Source: Emergencia sp. (GTDB lineage: Bacteria; Bacillota; Clostridia; Peptostreptococcales; Anaerovoracaceae). Taken from it: 58,107 nucleotides of DNA. The translations under genes and the position numbers were made by a program. The stretch covers positions 1 through 58,107 of the forward strand of contig JALEOD010000017.1 in the NCBI GenBank assembly GCA_022767345.1, written 5' to 3'. The notes under the pieces are model-generated. The model saw only the letters and a list, made by a program, of their open reading frames with translations, was not told where the DNA came from and did not search any database. This document shows, piece by piece, positions 50,088-58,107 of the stretch (position 1 is the stretch's first letter; every line of letters starts with the position of its first letter).

Positions 50088-51164
50088 TTATTTATCTCCT
50101 TTAATATTGATTTTAAATTGATTGTCGCAAAGGGTGTGATCGACCTTATATAAAATTCGCAGGTGCGGGTACTTCTCTCGGAAGTACGCTTTGTTGCAGC
50201 CGCGGTGTCCGATCATGTTTGAAAAACTTTTTCCGTTAGAACAAAAGTCCACTTTCGTGTTTTTTTTCTGCGAAAGTGCTGTCTCTTGGGAAAAGCTCAC
50301 CTCTTTTGAGAGTTTTGACTCGGATAAAAGCGCTTCCAGCGCCTCTTTTGCCAGTTCTCCCTCAACCAGCTGACGGAAAGCGGGGTGGTAGGTTTTGCTG
50401 CTGATATCACCATTTTCGCTTATGATATCGGTGCTTTTCAGGCCCACACGGATGATGTTGATACCAGCCTCTGTGAGGATTTTGTACATTTCTTTGGTGC
50501 GAAGCACCGCTTCCTCTTGTGTCAGAGGGATGTATTGTCCGTTGATGTACTGATCGTAAAGGGCAGTATCCTGAATCACCACTGTCGGATAAAGCCGCGC
50601 GATGGACGGGCCGATTTTGACTGTTTCCTCTGCTGAAAAAATACAGCTTTTTAGGGAGTCGCCGGGAAGTCCGATCATCAGCTGAATGCCCAGCTCAAAA
50701 CCATAGTCTTGAATCAGTTTTGAACTTTTATATACGACAGCGCTGTCGTGGCCCCTGCCGGAAAGTCTCAGAACCTCATCGTCAAAGGACTGAACGCCCA
50801 GTTCTATTACATCTGCATCGTAAGATTTCAGGTTGTCCAGAATTTCTTCATTGATATAGTCTGGTCTTGTGGACATATGAATCTTGTGAATTCTGCCGGC
50901 GTCCTTGTACTTCTTTGCGATGGCAAGATACGCTGACTGCTCTTCTATGGGGATTCCGGTAAAACTGCCGCCGAAGAAAGCGATTTCGATGGTTTCAGTT
51001 TTGGCAGGCTCCAGGGTAGAAAGCCATGTTTCGATGGTGTTTATCACATTTTCTCCCGTGACAGGCGCCTGCCTTGCCGTGATTTTCTTCTGGTTGCAGA
51101 AGACACAGTCGTTGGGACAGCCTTTGTGGGGGATGAAGATGGGGATAATCGCATGCTTTTTCAC
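50088..51164 (-). CDS. Radical SAM protein, Elp3-like
   Basis: 358 residues. The radical SAM cysteines are CPNDCVFCNQ (CxxxCxxC), followed by EIAFFGGSFTGI and the GVQSFDDEVLRLSGRGHD block typical of the Elp3/YhcC group. A C-terminal domain of about 100 residues follows, with IGHRGCNKAYF near the end. A role in tRNA or protein modification is plausible but not shown. It starts at GTG, 10 bases behind GGAGG, and heads the ACT-PFL operon. Confidence 0.88.
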   Translation of the reverse strand: MKKHAIIPIFIPHKGCPNDCVFCNQKKITARQAPVTGENVINTIETWLSTLEPAKTETIEIAFFGGSFTGIPIEEQSAYLAIAKKYKDAGRIHKIHMSTRPDYINEEILDNLKSYDADVIELGVQSFDDEVLRLSGRGHDSAVVYKSSKLIQDYGFELGIQLMIGLPGDSLKSCIFSAEETVKIGPSIARLYPTVVIQDTALYDQYINGQYIPLTQEEAVLRTKEMYKILTEAGINIIRVGLKSTDIISENGDISSKTYHPAFRQLVEGELAKEALEALLSESKLSKEVSFSQETALSQKKNTKVDFCSNGKSFSNMIGHRGCNKAYFREKYPHLRILYKVDHTLCDNQFKINIKGDK

Positions 51165-51313
51165 TTGTCTTTCACCTCCATTACGTCGGTTTGCTTGTAT
51201 GCGCTGCGATACTCACGTACTTTATGTACGCTCCGTTTCTCGACATACCGCAAACCTGTGTACTGAAGGCGAAATTCTGCGTGAATTTTTCACTTGTCTT
51301 TCACCCTCATTAC
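51158..51313 (-). repeat. Duplicated ribosome-site region upstream of the radical SAM gene
   Basis: A 27-base block containing the sequence GTGAAAGACAAGTGAAAAA and the preceding GTAATG occurs at the radical SAM start and again about 127 bases upstream (51285-51313). Between them lies a stretch with GTACTTTATGTAC. The upstream copy begins a 23-codon frame that ends early. It may be a small duplication or an intergenic repeat element. Confidence 0.55.
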
Positions 51314-51957
51314 AAAATTGATCCGATGTCGGTCAGCTTGAACTGCGGGAACCATTTGCAGGTAAGGCCGCGCTTTTCGATGAAATCCACGATGGCAGAA
51401 AAATCAGGGTGACTGAATAAATCGCCGTGGAAGATAATTTCCTTGCCGACTCTTCCGCTGGTGCCGCCGATAAATCCGGTATCGTAGCCGTCCAGTCTGA
51501 CAAAACCGGGCGCAACCCGAAGGACTGAGATGTCCGGATATTTGCTGCAGGCTTTAATAATGCCTTCATCATAAGTGATGATAGAGGTTTCGTCTACGAT
51601 AACCGTGCTGCATTTGGTATAGCCCTGATGTACGTCGACGAGGATCATGCCCATTTCTTTGGCGGCCAGAAGCAGCTTTTCGTTGGTCAGGGAAAGGTTA
51701 TGAATAAAATATTTGCCGGTGCAGGCAGCATTAAAGCTGACATCGGCGGGATAATCCTTGCCCAGATCTTCTGTGGCAGCGAAAAAAATAGGCGAATCGG
51801 TTTCGATGCCCATTTTGCATAAAAAAGTATCGGGATGGTTGGAAATCGCCTTGTCGACAATACCGTCCGACGCCACAAATTCCAAAGTATAACCCAGCGC
51901 TTCCAAGTATTCTTTTAATCTGATATTTGCATCTTTTGAAATGTATATTTTACTCAT
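51310..51957 (-). CDS. DUF6873 GME-fold protein
   Basis: 215 residues resembling proteins annotated as the DUF6873 family with a GME (guanidino-group-modifying enzyme) fold. Blocks seen: DTFLCKMGIE, HNLSLTNEKLL, VHQGYTKCSTVIVDE and GFIGGTSGRVGKEIIFHGDL. The guanidino-enzyme relationship makes an amidinotransferase or deiminase origin possible, but typical catalytic residues cannot be assigned by eye. Confidence 0.75.
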   Translation of the reverse strand: MSKIYISKDANIRLKEYLEALGYTLEFVASDGIVDKAISNHPDTFLCKMGIETDSPIFFAATEDLGKDYPADVSFNAACTGKYFIHNLSLTNEKLLLAAKEMGMILVDVHQGYTKCSTVIVDETSIITYDEGIIKACSKYPDISVLRVAPGFVRLDGYDTGFIGGTSGRVGKEIIFHGDLFSHPDFSAIVDFIEKRGLTCKWFPQFKLTDIGSIL

Positions 51958-52085
51958 GGCACTATTCTAACACGAAAGAAGAAAGAAAAAAAGGGTAGAT
52001 TGTTTTTTCTTTGCATAACCTCTTGACTTTATGCCTGAAAGTATGTTTACATGAAAGTAACGCTTTATGAGGAAAGGAGAAATAC

Positions 52086-53471
52086 ATGGAAAAAAACAAT
52101 ACTTTAATGACATCGGGCACAATCTGGAAGGAAATCCTCCTTTTTTCTATTCCGCTGATTTTAGGAAATCTGTTTCAGCAGCTTTATAATATTGTGGATT
52201 CTGTAATTGTAGGTAATATCGTGGGAAGTCAGGCGCTGGCTGCGGTAGGCGCAAGCGGCGCAATTATTCAGCTTCTGATTGGGTTTTGTATCGGTGCCTC
52301 AGCAGGTGCGGGAGTTATCACCTCTCAGGCCTACGGCGCACAGAACAAAGATGGGGTATTCAAAGCGATTCATACCACCCTGGCTATTGCAATCTGTGCA
52401 GGCATTATTCTGTCGGTCATCGGAATTCTGTTCACGCCGTGGATTCTGCGAATGATGAATACGCCGGAGGAGGTTTTCGCGGACGCGAAGGCATATTTGC
52501 AGATTTTCTTCGCCGGGCATTTCTTTGCGGTTGTCTATAACATGCTGGCTGGAATTTTAAATGCAGTTGGAAATTCTAAACGTGCGCTGGTTTATCTGAT
52601 TATCGCTGCGGTATCCAATACCATCTTGGATATTATTTTTGTAGCTGTATTTAAGATGGGGGTTGTAGGCGCGGCACTTGCAACGGACATTGCACAGGCT
52701 ATTTCCTGTTTCTTTATTCTGCGGTTTTTATGCCGAACCGGTGAGATGTATAAACTGCATTTTAAAGCCATTCGGTTTTATGATAACCTTCTGGCAAAGA
52801 TTGTAAAGATTGGATTGCCAACGGGAATTCAAAATATCGTTATCTCTTTGTCCAACGTCATCGTCCAGTCCAGTGTCAACAGCTTTGGAGCTACGGTGAT
52901 GGCTTCTTACGCGGCTTTTAACAGGATAGATGGATTTATTCTGCTTCCTATTTTAAGTATCAGTATGGCGGCAACAACCTTCTGTGGGCAGAATTTCGGC
53001 GCCCGGGAGGTTGAGCGGGTTCGCAGGGGCATGAAGACTTCCATCAGCATGGGAACGGTTTATGCACTGATTGCAGGAGCGGTAATGCTGATCTTTGGTC
53101 CGTATATCATTCGGATTTTTACCGGAGAGCAGGCCGTCATCGAAACAGGTATCTATATGATGAAATATATGTATCCGTTCTATTGGGTTCTGGCCATTCT
53201 GCAGATTGCCATCGGTGCCATTCGCGGCGTGGGAAGAACCTTTGAGGGTATGGTTATCTCTATCTTCTCTCTGTGCGTCTGCAGGGTGATTTGGATTAAA
53301 GTCAGCCTCAGCATTGCCCACCAGCTGAATCTGCTCATACTGGGATATCCGGTAACCTGGATGATTGGCGCGATTATGATGCTTATTTACATCAAAAAAG
53401 GCAGATGGCTCAGAGTGGAAGAAATGGGATTGGCAGGAGCACAGAAACCGGACTCGCCGGAGAAGGGATAA
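52086..53471 (+). CDS. MATE-family efflux transporter
   Basis: 461 residues with twelve membrane helices. The MATE blocks are [27 protein letters not shown] and [32 protein letters not shown], repeated in weaker form in the second half ([24 protein letters not shown]). It exchanges cationic drugs or metabolites for Na+ or H+. GAAAGGAG precedes the ATG. The uracil-DNA glycosylase gene begins 5 bases after the stop. Confidence 0.92.
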   Translation: MEKNNTLMTSGTIWKEILLFSIPLILGNLFQQLYNIVDSVIVGNIVGSQALAAVGASGAIIQLLIGFCIGASAGAGVITSQAYGAQNKDGVFKAIHTTLAIAICAGIILSVIGILFTPWILRMMNTPEEVFADAKAYLQIFFAGHFFAVVYNMLAGILNAVGNSKRALVYLIIAAVSNTILDIIFVAVFKMGVVGAALATDIAQAISCFFILRFLCRTGEMYKLHFKAIRFYDNLLAKIVKIGLPTGIQNIVISLSNVIVQSSVNSFGATVMASYAAFNRIDGFILLPILSISMAATTFCGQNFGAREVERVRRGMKTSISMGTVYALIAGAVMLIFGPYIIRIFTGEQAVIETGIYMMKYMYPFYWVLAILQIAIGAIRGVGRTFEGMVISIFSLCVCRVIWIKVSLSIAHQLNLLILGYPVTWMIGAIMMLIYIKKGRWLRVEEMGLAGAQKPDSPEKG

Positions 53472-53476
53472 AGAAG

Positions 53477-54148
53477 ATGGTAAACATAGGAAATCAATGG
53501 GATACAGTCTTGGCAGAAGAATTTGATAAGGAATATTATCAGAAACTGCGGCAGTTTTTAATCAGCGAATACAGGAGCAAGACCATTTATCCCGAAATGC
53601 ATGACATCTTCAATGCGCTGAAGTATACAGACTATGATGATGTCAAGGTGGTGATTTTGGGGCAGGATCCGTATCATGGTCCGGGTCAGGCGCACGGCAT
53701 GTCCTTTTCCGTACGTCCGGGCATCAAGCAGCCGCCTTCACTTGTGAATATTTTCAGAGAACTCCTGGACGATTTAGGAATTGACCCGCCGGACCACGGC
53801 TATCTGGTAAAATGGGCAGAGCAGGGGGTGCTTTTGCTCAACACTTGTCTTACGGTACGTGAGCATCAGCCTAATTCCCACAAAGGAAAGGGCTGGGAGA
53901 CTTTTACGGACAAGGTTATCAGCCTGCTCAATGAGAGAGAAAAGCCCATGGTGTTCATTCTCTGGGGCGGTAATGCTAAATCGAAGCAGAGCCTGATTAC
54001 GAATCCGAATCATCTGATTCTGACCGGTGCTCACCCAAGTCCCCTTTCTGCCTATAACGGCTTTTACGGCGGCAAGTATTTTTCCAAGGCAAACGAGTTT
54101 TTAGAAAGCTGCGGACAGAGTGCTGTCGACTGGGATTTGAAAGAATAA
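53477..54148 (+). CDS. ung: Uracil-DNA glycosylase
   Basis: 223 residues, family 1 UDG. All motifs are present: the water-activating loop [29 protein letters not shown], the uracil-binding ILWGGNA, and the minor-groove [11 protein letters not shown] loop. It removes uracil from DNA in base-excision repair. ATG 53477 was chosen over a longer frame that runs into the MATE gene. A strong terminator follows. Confidence 0.95.
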   Translation: MVNIGNQWDTVLAEEFDKEYYQKLRQFLISEYRSKTIYPEMHDIFNALKYTDYDDVKVVILGQDPYHGPGQAHGMSFSVRPGIKQPPSLVNIFRELLDDLGIDPPDHGYLVKWAEQGVLLLNTCLTVREHQPNSHKGKGWETFTDKVISLLNEREKPMVFILWGGNAKSKQSLITNPNHLILTGAHPSPLSAYNGFYGGKYFSKANEFLESCGQSAVDWDLKE

Positions 54149-54154
54149 GGAAAG

Positions 54155-54193
54155 AAAAAGGAGTGTCTTACTTTGCGGAAGGACACTCTTTTT
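54155..54193 (+). terminator. Terminator of ung
   Basis: AAAAAGGAGTGTC pairs with GACACTCTTTTT across a 14-base loop. Confidence 0.85.
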
Positions 54194-54316
54194 GGTTATG
54201 CCATTTGAAGGGAACTTTTTCTTTCATATTCTTTCTTTTTCTTTCTGATACGGTTGATTTTTTTTATTTTGGGGTTATAATATAAGAAAAATGGTTTTGC
54301 AGGAGGGAGACTTGAG

Positions 54317-55348
54317 TTGAAGCGATTTGAGAACATGGACATGGAAGGCAGCGGAAAATCCTATGAGGAGAGCCGCAGCATGGTGCAGGAACTTACATTT
54401 TCCGTGTTGGAAGATGAGCTGTCACAAAAGAACATTGACTTTGGTGTATCTCAGATGAAGAATTGGCGCCTGATTGGTGAAGACGGTCTTTATACCAATT
54501 TAGCGCTGCTTTTGTCGGATCAGTGTGAGCACAGTATTACAGCTGCAATCTTTCAGGGAAAAGAGGAAGAAATTTTCCTTAGCCGAAAGGAGTTTTCGGG
54601 ATCGCTTTTAAAGCAGCTGCATAGTGTGTATGAGTTGATAGATTTAAGCAATAAGACAAAAGCAACTTTCTCCGGTCTGAACAGAATCGATCAGAGGGAT
54701 TATCCGGAAGATGCGCTTAGAGAGGCGCTGATTAACTGCATTGTACATCGGGATTACGCTTTCAGCGCAAGCACGCTGGTTCATATTTACGAGAATCGCA
54801 TCGAATTTGTTTCTTTAGGAGGTTTGGTGCAGGGCTTATCTCTGGAAGCAATCCTTATGGGTGCGTCCCAATCGAGAAATCCTAATCTGGCGCAGATATT
54901 TTATCGTATGGGTCTGATTGAAAGCTATGGCACAGGCATCAGCAAGATGATGCGGCTGTATAAAGACGAGGCGAAGCCGCCGAAGATTGAAACCGCACAG
55001 GGTGCATTTAAAGTGACGCTGCCAAATTGCAATGATAAGGAAGGGCAGGCAGATAAAATCCAAAAGGAATATATGATTCAGGAGGGCGGTCTGCGAGTGC
55101 TGGAGGCGAACTATTCCTATGCAGCAGCAAAAGAGATTCCGACACCTTATATTACAGAGGAAGAAAAAATTTTGCGTTATGTGAGAGCCAGCGGCTGTAT
55201 CACCAGAAAAGAAACGGAAGCGCTTTTGCAGATAAAAACGACTAAGGCCTACCAGCTGTTGCGAAAACTTTGCGAGGACGGACTGCTTTGTGAACACGGA
55301 AGCGGCAGAAATCGAATCTATATCGGCGTATATGACGCGAATCAATAA
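54317..55348 (+). CDS. AlbA_2/Schlafen-type ATP-binding regulator lacking its N-terminal domain
   Basis: 343 residues. The sequence begins with a segment that in the family comes after the AlbA_2 domain (SYEESRSMVQELTF), then YTNLALLLSDQCEHSITAAIF, the GHKL-like ATP-binding helix DYPEDALREALINCIVHRDY, GLIESYGTGISKMM, and a C-terminal winged helix (ASGCITRKETEALLQIKTTKAYQLLRKL type). The about 120-residue DNA/ligand-binding AlbA_2 domain is absent. A TTG start has a good GGAGGG and an upstream TATAAT, so the short form may be expressed. Full-length members act as transcription regulators. Confidence 0.8.
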   Translation: MKRFENMDMEGSGKSYEESRSMVQELTFSVLEDELSQKNIDFGVSQMKNWRLIGEDGLYTNLALLLSDQCEHSITAAIFQGKEEEIFLSRKEFSGSLLKQLHSVYELIDLSNKTKATFSGLNRIDQRDYPEDALREALINCIVHRDYAFSASTLVHIYENRIEFVSLGGLVQGLSLEAILMGASQSRNPNLAQIFYRMGLIESYGTGISKMMRLYKDEAKPPKIETAQGAFKVTLPNCNDKEGQADKIQKEYMIQEGGLRVLEANYSYAAAKEIPTPYITEEEKILRYVRASGCITRKETEALLQIKTTKAYQLLRKLCEDGLLCEHGSGRNRIYIGVYDANQ

Positions 55349-55381
55349 ACAGACACAATGAAACAGAAATGAGGTAGCAAA

Positions 55382-55636
55382 TTGAACAAAAAAATGAAAG
55401 ACTTAGTTATAGTTGCAGTAGTGGCAGCGGTGATTTTTGCGCTGGATCTGATAGATGAGGATTTTCAGTGGCGTATGGATATCGGGGAAATTTTTCTGAT
55501 TCTGCTTATCATATTCTGGATGAGAAGTCTCAAAAGAACCAGAACAGCTCGCAGAGAAATCCGCAAAAATATGGAAGCCGGTCTAAAACTGGAACAGGAA
55601 AATCCGGTTGCGAATACAGACAGAGAAAGGGAGTAA
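55382..55636 (+). CDS. Small membrane protein of unknown function
   Basis: 84 residues: two hydrophobic segments (LVIVAVVAAVIFALDLI and IGEIFLILLIIFWM) joined by a short acidic loop, then a basic and acidic tail. TTG start with GAGG 7 bases upstream; an ATG four codons later is possible. It is 3 bases from the SDR gene, so co-translated. Family not recognised. Confidence 0.6.
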   Translation: MNKKMKDLVIVAVVAAVIFALDLIDEDFQWRMDIGEIFLILLIIFWMRSLKRTRTARREIRKNMEAGLKLEQENPVANTDRERE

Positions 55637-55639
55637 GTC

Positions 55640-56431
55640 ATGGCAGATAAATGTGCAGTCGTAACCGGCGCGTCCAAGGGAATCGGTCTTGAAATCGCAA
55701 AAGGACTTTTGGCAGACGGATACCGGGTATTCGGTTTTGCCAGAAGCCGGGCAGAAGTATCTGATATAGATTGGATCAGATGTGACGTAACGGACAGCCA
55801 AAGCGTGACGGATGCTTTTAAGCAGGTCATTGAACAGGCTGGAAAGCTTGACCTGCTGGTTGTCAACGCAGGTATGGGCATTTCCGGCGCGGCGGAATTT
55901 GCCGGTGAAGCGGATTATCGCAGGCAGTTTGAGGTCAACGTATTTGGGGCAATCGCCTGTGCGAAGGAGGCGGCCCATCAGATGAGAAGTCAAAGGAGCG
56001 GAAAGATTATTTTCATTTCTTCTCTTGCGGCGATTTTTCCTATTCCGTTTCAGAGTTATTATGCAGCCAGGAAAGCGGGGGTGAATGCTTTTAGCGATGC
56101 ACTGGGCATTGAACTGAAGCCTTTTGATGTAGAGACCTGCACCGTCATGCTCAACGATGTAAAGACTGAGTTTACAGAAAACCGTATAAAGACAGCAGAA
56201 GGAGACGATATTTATCAGGGCAGAATCTCAGCGTCAGTAGCGAAGATGGAGCAGTCTGAACAGCATGGCATGTCCCCTGTGAAGGTGGCGGACACTGTGC
56301 GCGCACTGGTTAAACGCAGGAATCTTCCTGCGCACAAAATTGTTGGAATTTCTAATGAATTTTTAGGGCTTTTGTACAGAGTTCTTCCCGCTAATGCGAT
56401 GTTGTGGATTCTGGCAAAGATTTATGGGTAA
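55640..56431 (+). CDS. Short-chain dehydrogenase/reductase
   Basis: 263 residues of a classical SDR: cofactor loop TGASKGIGLEIAK, NAG motif VVNAGMGISG, catalytic Ser in FISSLAAIFP, and YYAARKAG with Tyr and Lys four apart (normal YxxxK). The substrate is unknown; the C-terminal hydrophobic stretch suggests membrane association. It is in an operon with the small membrane protein and the SpoIIM-like gene. Confidence 0.9.
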   Translation: MADKCAVVTGASKGIGLEIAKGLLADGYRVFGFARSRAEVSDIDWIRCDVTDSQSVTDAFKQVIEQAGKLDLLVVNAGMGISGAAEFAGEADYRRQFEVNVFGAIACAKEAAHQMRSQRSGKIIFISSLAAIFPIPFQSYYAARKAGVNAFSDALGIELKPFDVETCTVMLNDVKTEFTENRIKTAEGDDIYQGRISASVAKMEQSEQHGMSPVKVADTVRALVKRRNLPAHKIVGISNEFLGLLYRVLPANAMLWILAKIYG

Positions 56432-56444
56432 ACAGGAGATGCTG

Positions 56445-57032
56445 ATGAAACAGAAACTATTGAAAATGACATTGATTGTGGGAGGCCTTTTTATCGCGGC
56501 GACCGCAGTCTTTTACTTCTATTTTTATGAGAATATTGCAGATGCGCAAAGTGTATTATCCCTTTATATGCCAAGCGTGGAAGCGGTGACCGGAAAGGAT
56601 GGAACCCTTTCGCTTCTAGCCCTTTTCCGCAGTAATCTCTTCGCCTGCGCTACATGTGTGGGGCTAGGCTTGATTCCGTTTATATTTCTGCCTGCCTGGG
56701 CGCTTTTATCCAACAGCATGATGATTGGCGCGCTGCTGGGAGTCGTGCAGGCAAGCGGCGTTGTCAGCCTGGCAAAGACTGTCGTCTTTGGACTTTTGCC
56801 TCATGGAATCTTTGAACTTCCAGCATTTTTTCTGTCCATGGCCATGGGCATATACCTCTGCAAAACGCTTACCCTGAAAATTTTCGGAGGGGCAAAAGAG
56901 GAAAAAATTCTGCCTATGCTCAATGGCATTGCGAAAGGTTTTGTGATGGTGGTAATACCGCTTTTGATTGTCGCAGCTTTGCTCGAATGCTTCTTGACGC
57001 CGCAGCTGATGGATATGGCAGGAATAAACTAG
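56445..57032 (+). CDS. SpoIIM-like (DUF95) membrane protein
   Basis: 195 residues, five to six membrane helices. The family's NLFACATCVGLGLIPFIFLPAW and GLLPHGIFELPAFFLSMAMG blocks are present. True SpoIIM acts in septal peptidoglycan degradation during sporulation; many paralogues occur in non-sporulating bacteria, and its isolated placement does not settle the role. ATG 56445 follows AGGAG by 6 bases. Confidence 0.85.
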   Translation: MKQKLLKMTLIVGGLFIAATAVFYFYFYENIADAQSVLSLYMPSVEAVTGKDGTLSLLALFRSNLFACATCVGLGLIPFIFLPAWALLSNSMMIGALLGVVQASGVVSLAKTVVFGLLPHGIFELPAFFLSMAMGIYLCKTLTLKIFGGAKEEKILPMLNGIAKGFVMVVIPLLIVAALLECFLTPQLMDMAGIN

Positions 57033-57046
57033 AGGAGAAATAGAAT

Positions 57047-57661
57047 ATGGAAACATTACAGACATTGTTTTACGATATATTTGCAAAGGGAGAGCTGGTG
57101 CGGATGATTTTTTCAGGGAAACGGAAGAAGTCTCTTGCCTGCGCTAAGGTTACCATAAGGCCGGTTAAGCTTTCGGGAAAAACGTGTTTTCAGGCGGAGT
57201 ATACCTTTGAGAAGAAAGTGACCCATGAGAATCTTTCCGCGGAGGAAGCCGCAGCTTTGGCCCTTCGTCTTACACAGGAGGCGTTTAAACAGATAAACAT
57301 CTTCACCTTGTCCGAGGATGTGCAGGTTCTTGCCGCAAAACCGGAAAAGCCGAGAATTACAACAAAGCCTGCCACTAAAGGCATGCCGACTCTCGAACAC
57401 AACAGGGAGAAAAAGAGACTGATTCCGGAAAAGACGCCGTGTGATTTTTTGGCGCGCCTTGGCGTCATGGACAAAGACGGAAATGTGATTCAGAAACACT
57501 ACAGCAAGTACAGACAGATTAATCGGTATCTGGAAATTGTTGAAGATGTTTTTCCTGCTCTGCCAAAAGATAGACCTTTAAGAATCATTGACTTCGGCTG
57601 CGGAAAAGCCTATCTGACTTTTGCCCTTTATTATTATCTGAAAAACTCTGATTATCTCTGA
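57047..57661 (+). pseudogene. Class I SAM-dependent methyltransferase, interrupted
   Basis: 204 codons. The N-terminal part is a substrate/RNA-binding-like region with THENLSAEEAAALALRL and a basic segment (EHNREKKRLIPEKTPCDFLARLGVMDKDG). The methyltransferase domain starts with the SAM motif I, IIDFGCGKAYLTFALYYYL, and ends 7 codons later at an early stop (57659). Motifs II to IV are missing. The sequence changes character at about 57645, so the gene was probably cut by inserted DNA bounded by the IS110 element at the window edge. Confidence 0.75.
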
Positions 57662-58009
57662 AAAGCCCTGAAATACAGGCAAAACGCAGGATATGAGAAC
57701 TCATTTTACTACCAATTTACTACTTTTGGATTGAGCCGCAAATATGCTGACCCTCCTGCAAATGCCTGACACCCAGATACGACACATCATCAACCGAATT
57801 GAATACGACACCGTAAACGCGGCGTTCCTCTTTCCCATCACGGGAGAACAGGACACCGCTTTTTTTATGCCCAAATACGGAAAGACCTGCTAATGAAAGT
57901 CAAGTAGGAATTTCAAGATTTTAAGTCAGAAAAAAGGCCATACAAAGCCAGACCGCTGAGCGCTCTAAAATTGAAACGGCGGTCGGCCAGAGAGGTGTTC
58001 AGTATGAGA
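57662..58009. other. Unassigned DNA between the broken methyltransferase and an IS110 transposase
   Basis: No gene can be supported. A 49-codon frame at 57744-57893 on the plus strand (MPDTQIRHIINRIEYDTVNA core) has no ribosome site. The minus strand also reads open for about 57 codons but matches nothing I know. The stretch is probably part of a mobile element end. Confidence 0.4.
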
Positions 58010-58107
58010 TCAGATCCGCGCCAGTGTGTTTAGATAAGCAGTTACCGAGGCGTAGTAGATACGCAGGAACTTGTTGGCAGAAGCCATCATGTAGACCTTG
58101 TAAGGCT
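58010..58107 (-). CDS. IS110-family transposase, C-terminal end only
   Basis: On the minus strand 31 codons before a TGA at 58012-58010 read PYKVYMMASANKFLRIYY...YLNTLARI. This is the C-terminal block of IS110-type (DEDD) transposases. The rest lies beyond the right edge, so activity and element ends cannot be judged. Confidence 0.7.
   Translation of the reverse strand, partial: PYKVYMMASANKFLRIYYASVTAYLNTLARI

Noticed and set aside
57744-57893. 49-codon plus-strand frame near the right edge
   Set aside because: No ribosome site, no family, and it lies in DNA likely belonging to a mobile element end.

Overview
The window looks like chromosomal DNA of a strictly anaerobic, Gram-positive clostridium. 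It could be an Anaerovoracaceae-like or Eubacterium-like gut organism, but the family is inferred from gene content, not proven. Supporting signs: two separate ferredoxin-dependent 2-oxoacid oxidoreductases (IorAB and a four-subunit enzyme), a T-box leader, strong AGGAGG ribosome sites, a sortase-anchored wall protein with a PKTGD signal, a BioY biotin transporter, PadR/DUF1700/DUF4097 genes and a SpoIIM-like membrane protein. There is no rRNA, no CRISPR array and no prophage structural module. One intact tRNA (Ser-GGA) is present.

Layout. 0-4.7 kb: 3' part of a giant cell-wall-anchored protein whose start lies outside the window. 5-13.2 kb: small housekeeping and stress genes (MTA/SAH nucleosidase, gamma-carbonic-anhydrase-like hexapeptide protein, CorA, two acetyltransferases, WYL regulator, TfoX-N and GyrI-like proteins, a YkvI-type transporter). 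13.3-16.8 kb: a GntR regulator divergent from iorAB. 16.8-25.5 kb: a decayed Rpn gene, NhaC antiporter, PHP phosphoesterase, bioY, a LysR regulator divergent from a Gate-domain membrane protein, and an ABC-F/YdbC/flavoprotein operon. 25.6-29.3 kb: an isoleucine-specifier T-box leader followed by a four-gene 2-oxoacid:ferredoxin oxidoreductase operon. 29.6-31 kb: an MFS exporter. 31.2-36.4 kb: a decayed accessory zone holding fragments of alanine dehydrogenase, an Asp/Glu racemase and MetY, an intact Fic protein, a lipoprotein, a frameshifted zinc-ribbon gene and an XRE regulator, ending at tRNA-Ser with two T-arm relics nearby. 36.7-40.7 kb: a DUF4230 gene, then a self-contained four-gene lipoyl operon. 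40.8-46.4 kb: an ABC exporter and a PadR-controlled envelope-stress operon. 46.5-51.9 kb: AlkD-like and metallophosphoesterase genes, a possible MITE, and a radical SAM/ACT/PFL operon. 52-58.1 kb: MATE, uracil-DNA glycosylase, a truncated AlbA_2-type regulator, SDR, a SpoIIM-like protein, and a methyltransferase cut short next to an IS110-type transposase that leaves the window.

Two systems stand out. First, the operon at 37.5-40.6 kb encodes a compact dihydrolipoamide-dehydrogenase-like flavoprotein, a lipoate-protein ligase, a Cys-rich DUF5714 protein and a free-standing 94-residue lipoyl domain. It has its own promoter and a closing inverted repeat, but no E1/E2 2-oxoacid dehydrogenase or glycine-cleavage genes nearby. 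It reads as a complete lipoyl carrier, its ligase, its reductase and an unknown client enzyme. Second, an Ile T-box in front of a ferredoxin-dependent 2-oxoacid oxidoreductase suggests that the enzyme runs in the reductive, amino-acid-making direction when charged tRNA-Ile is scarce.
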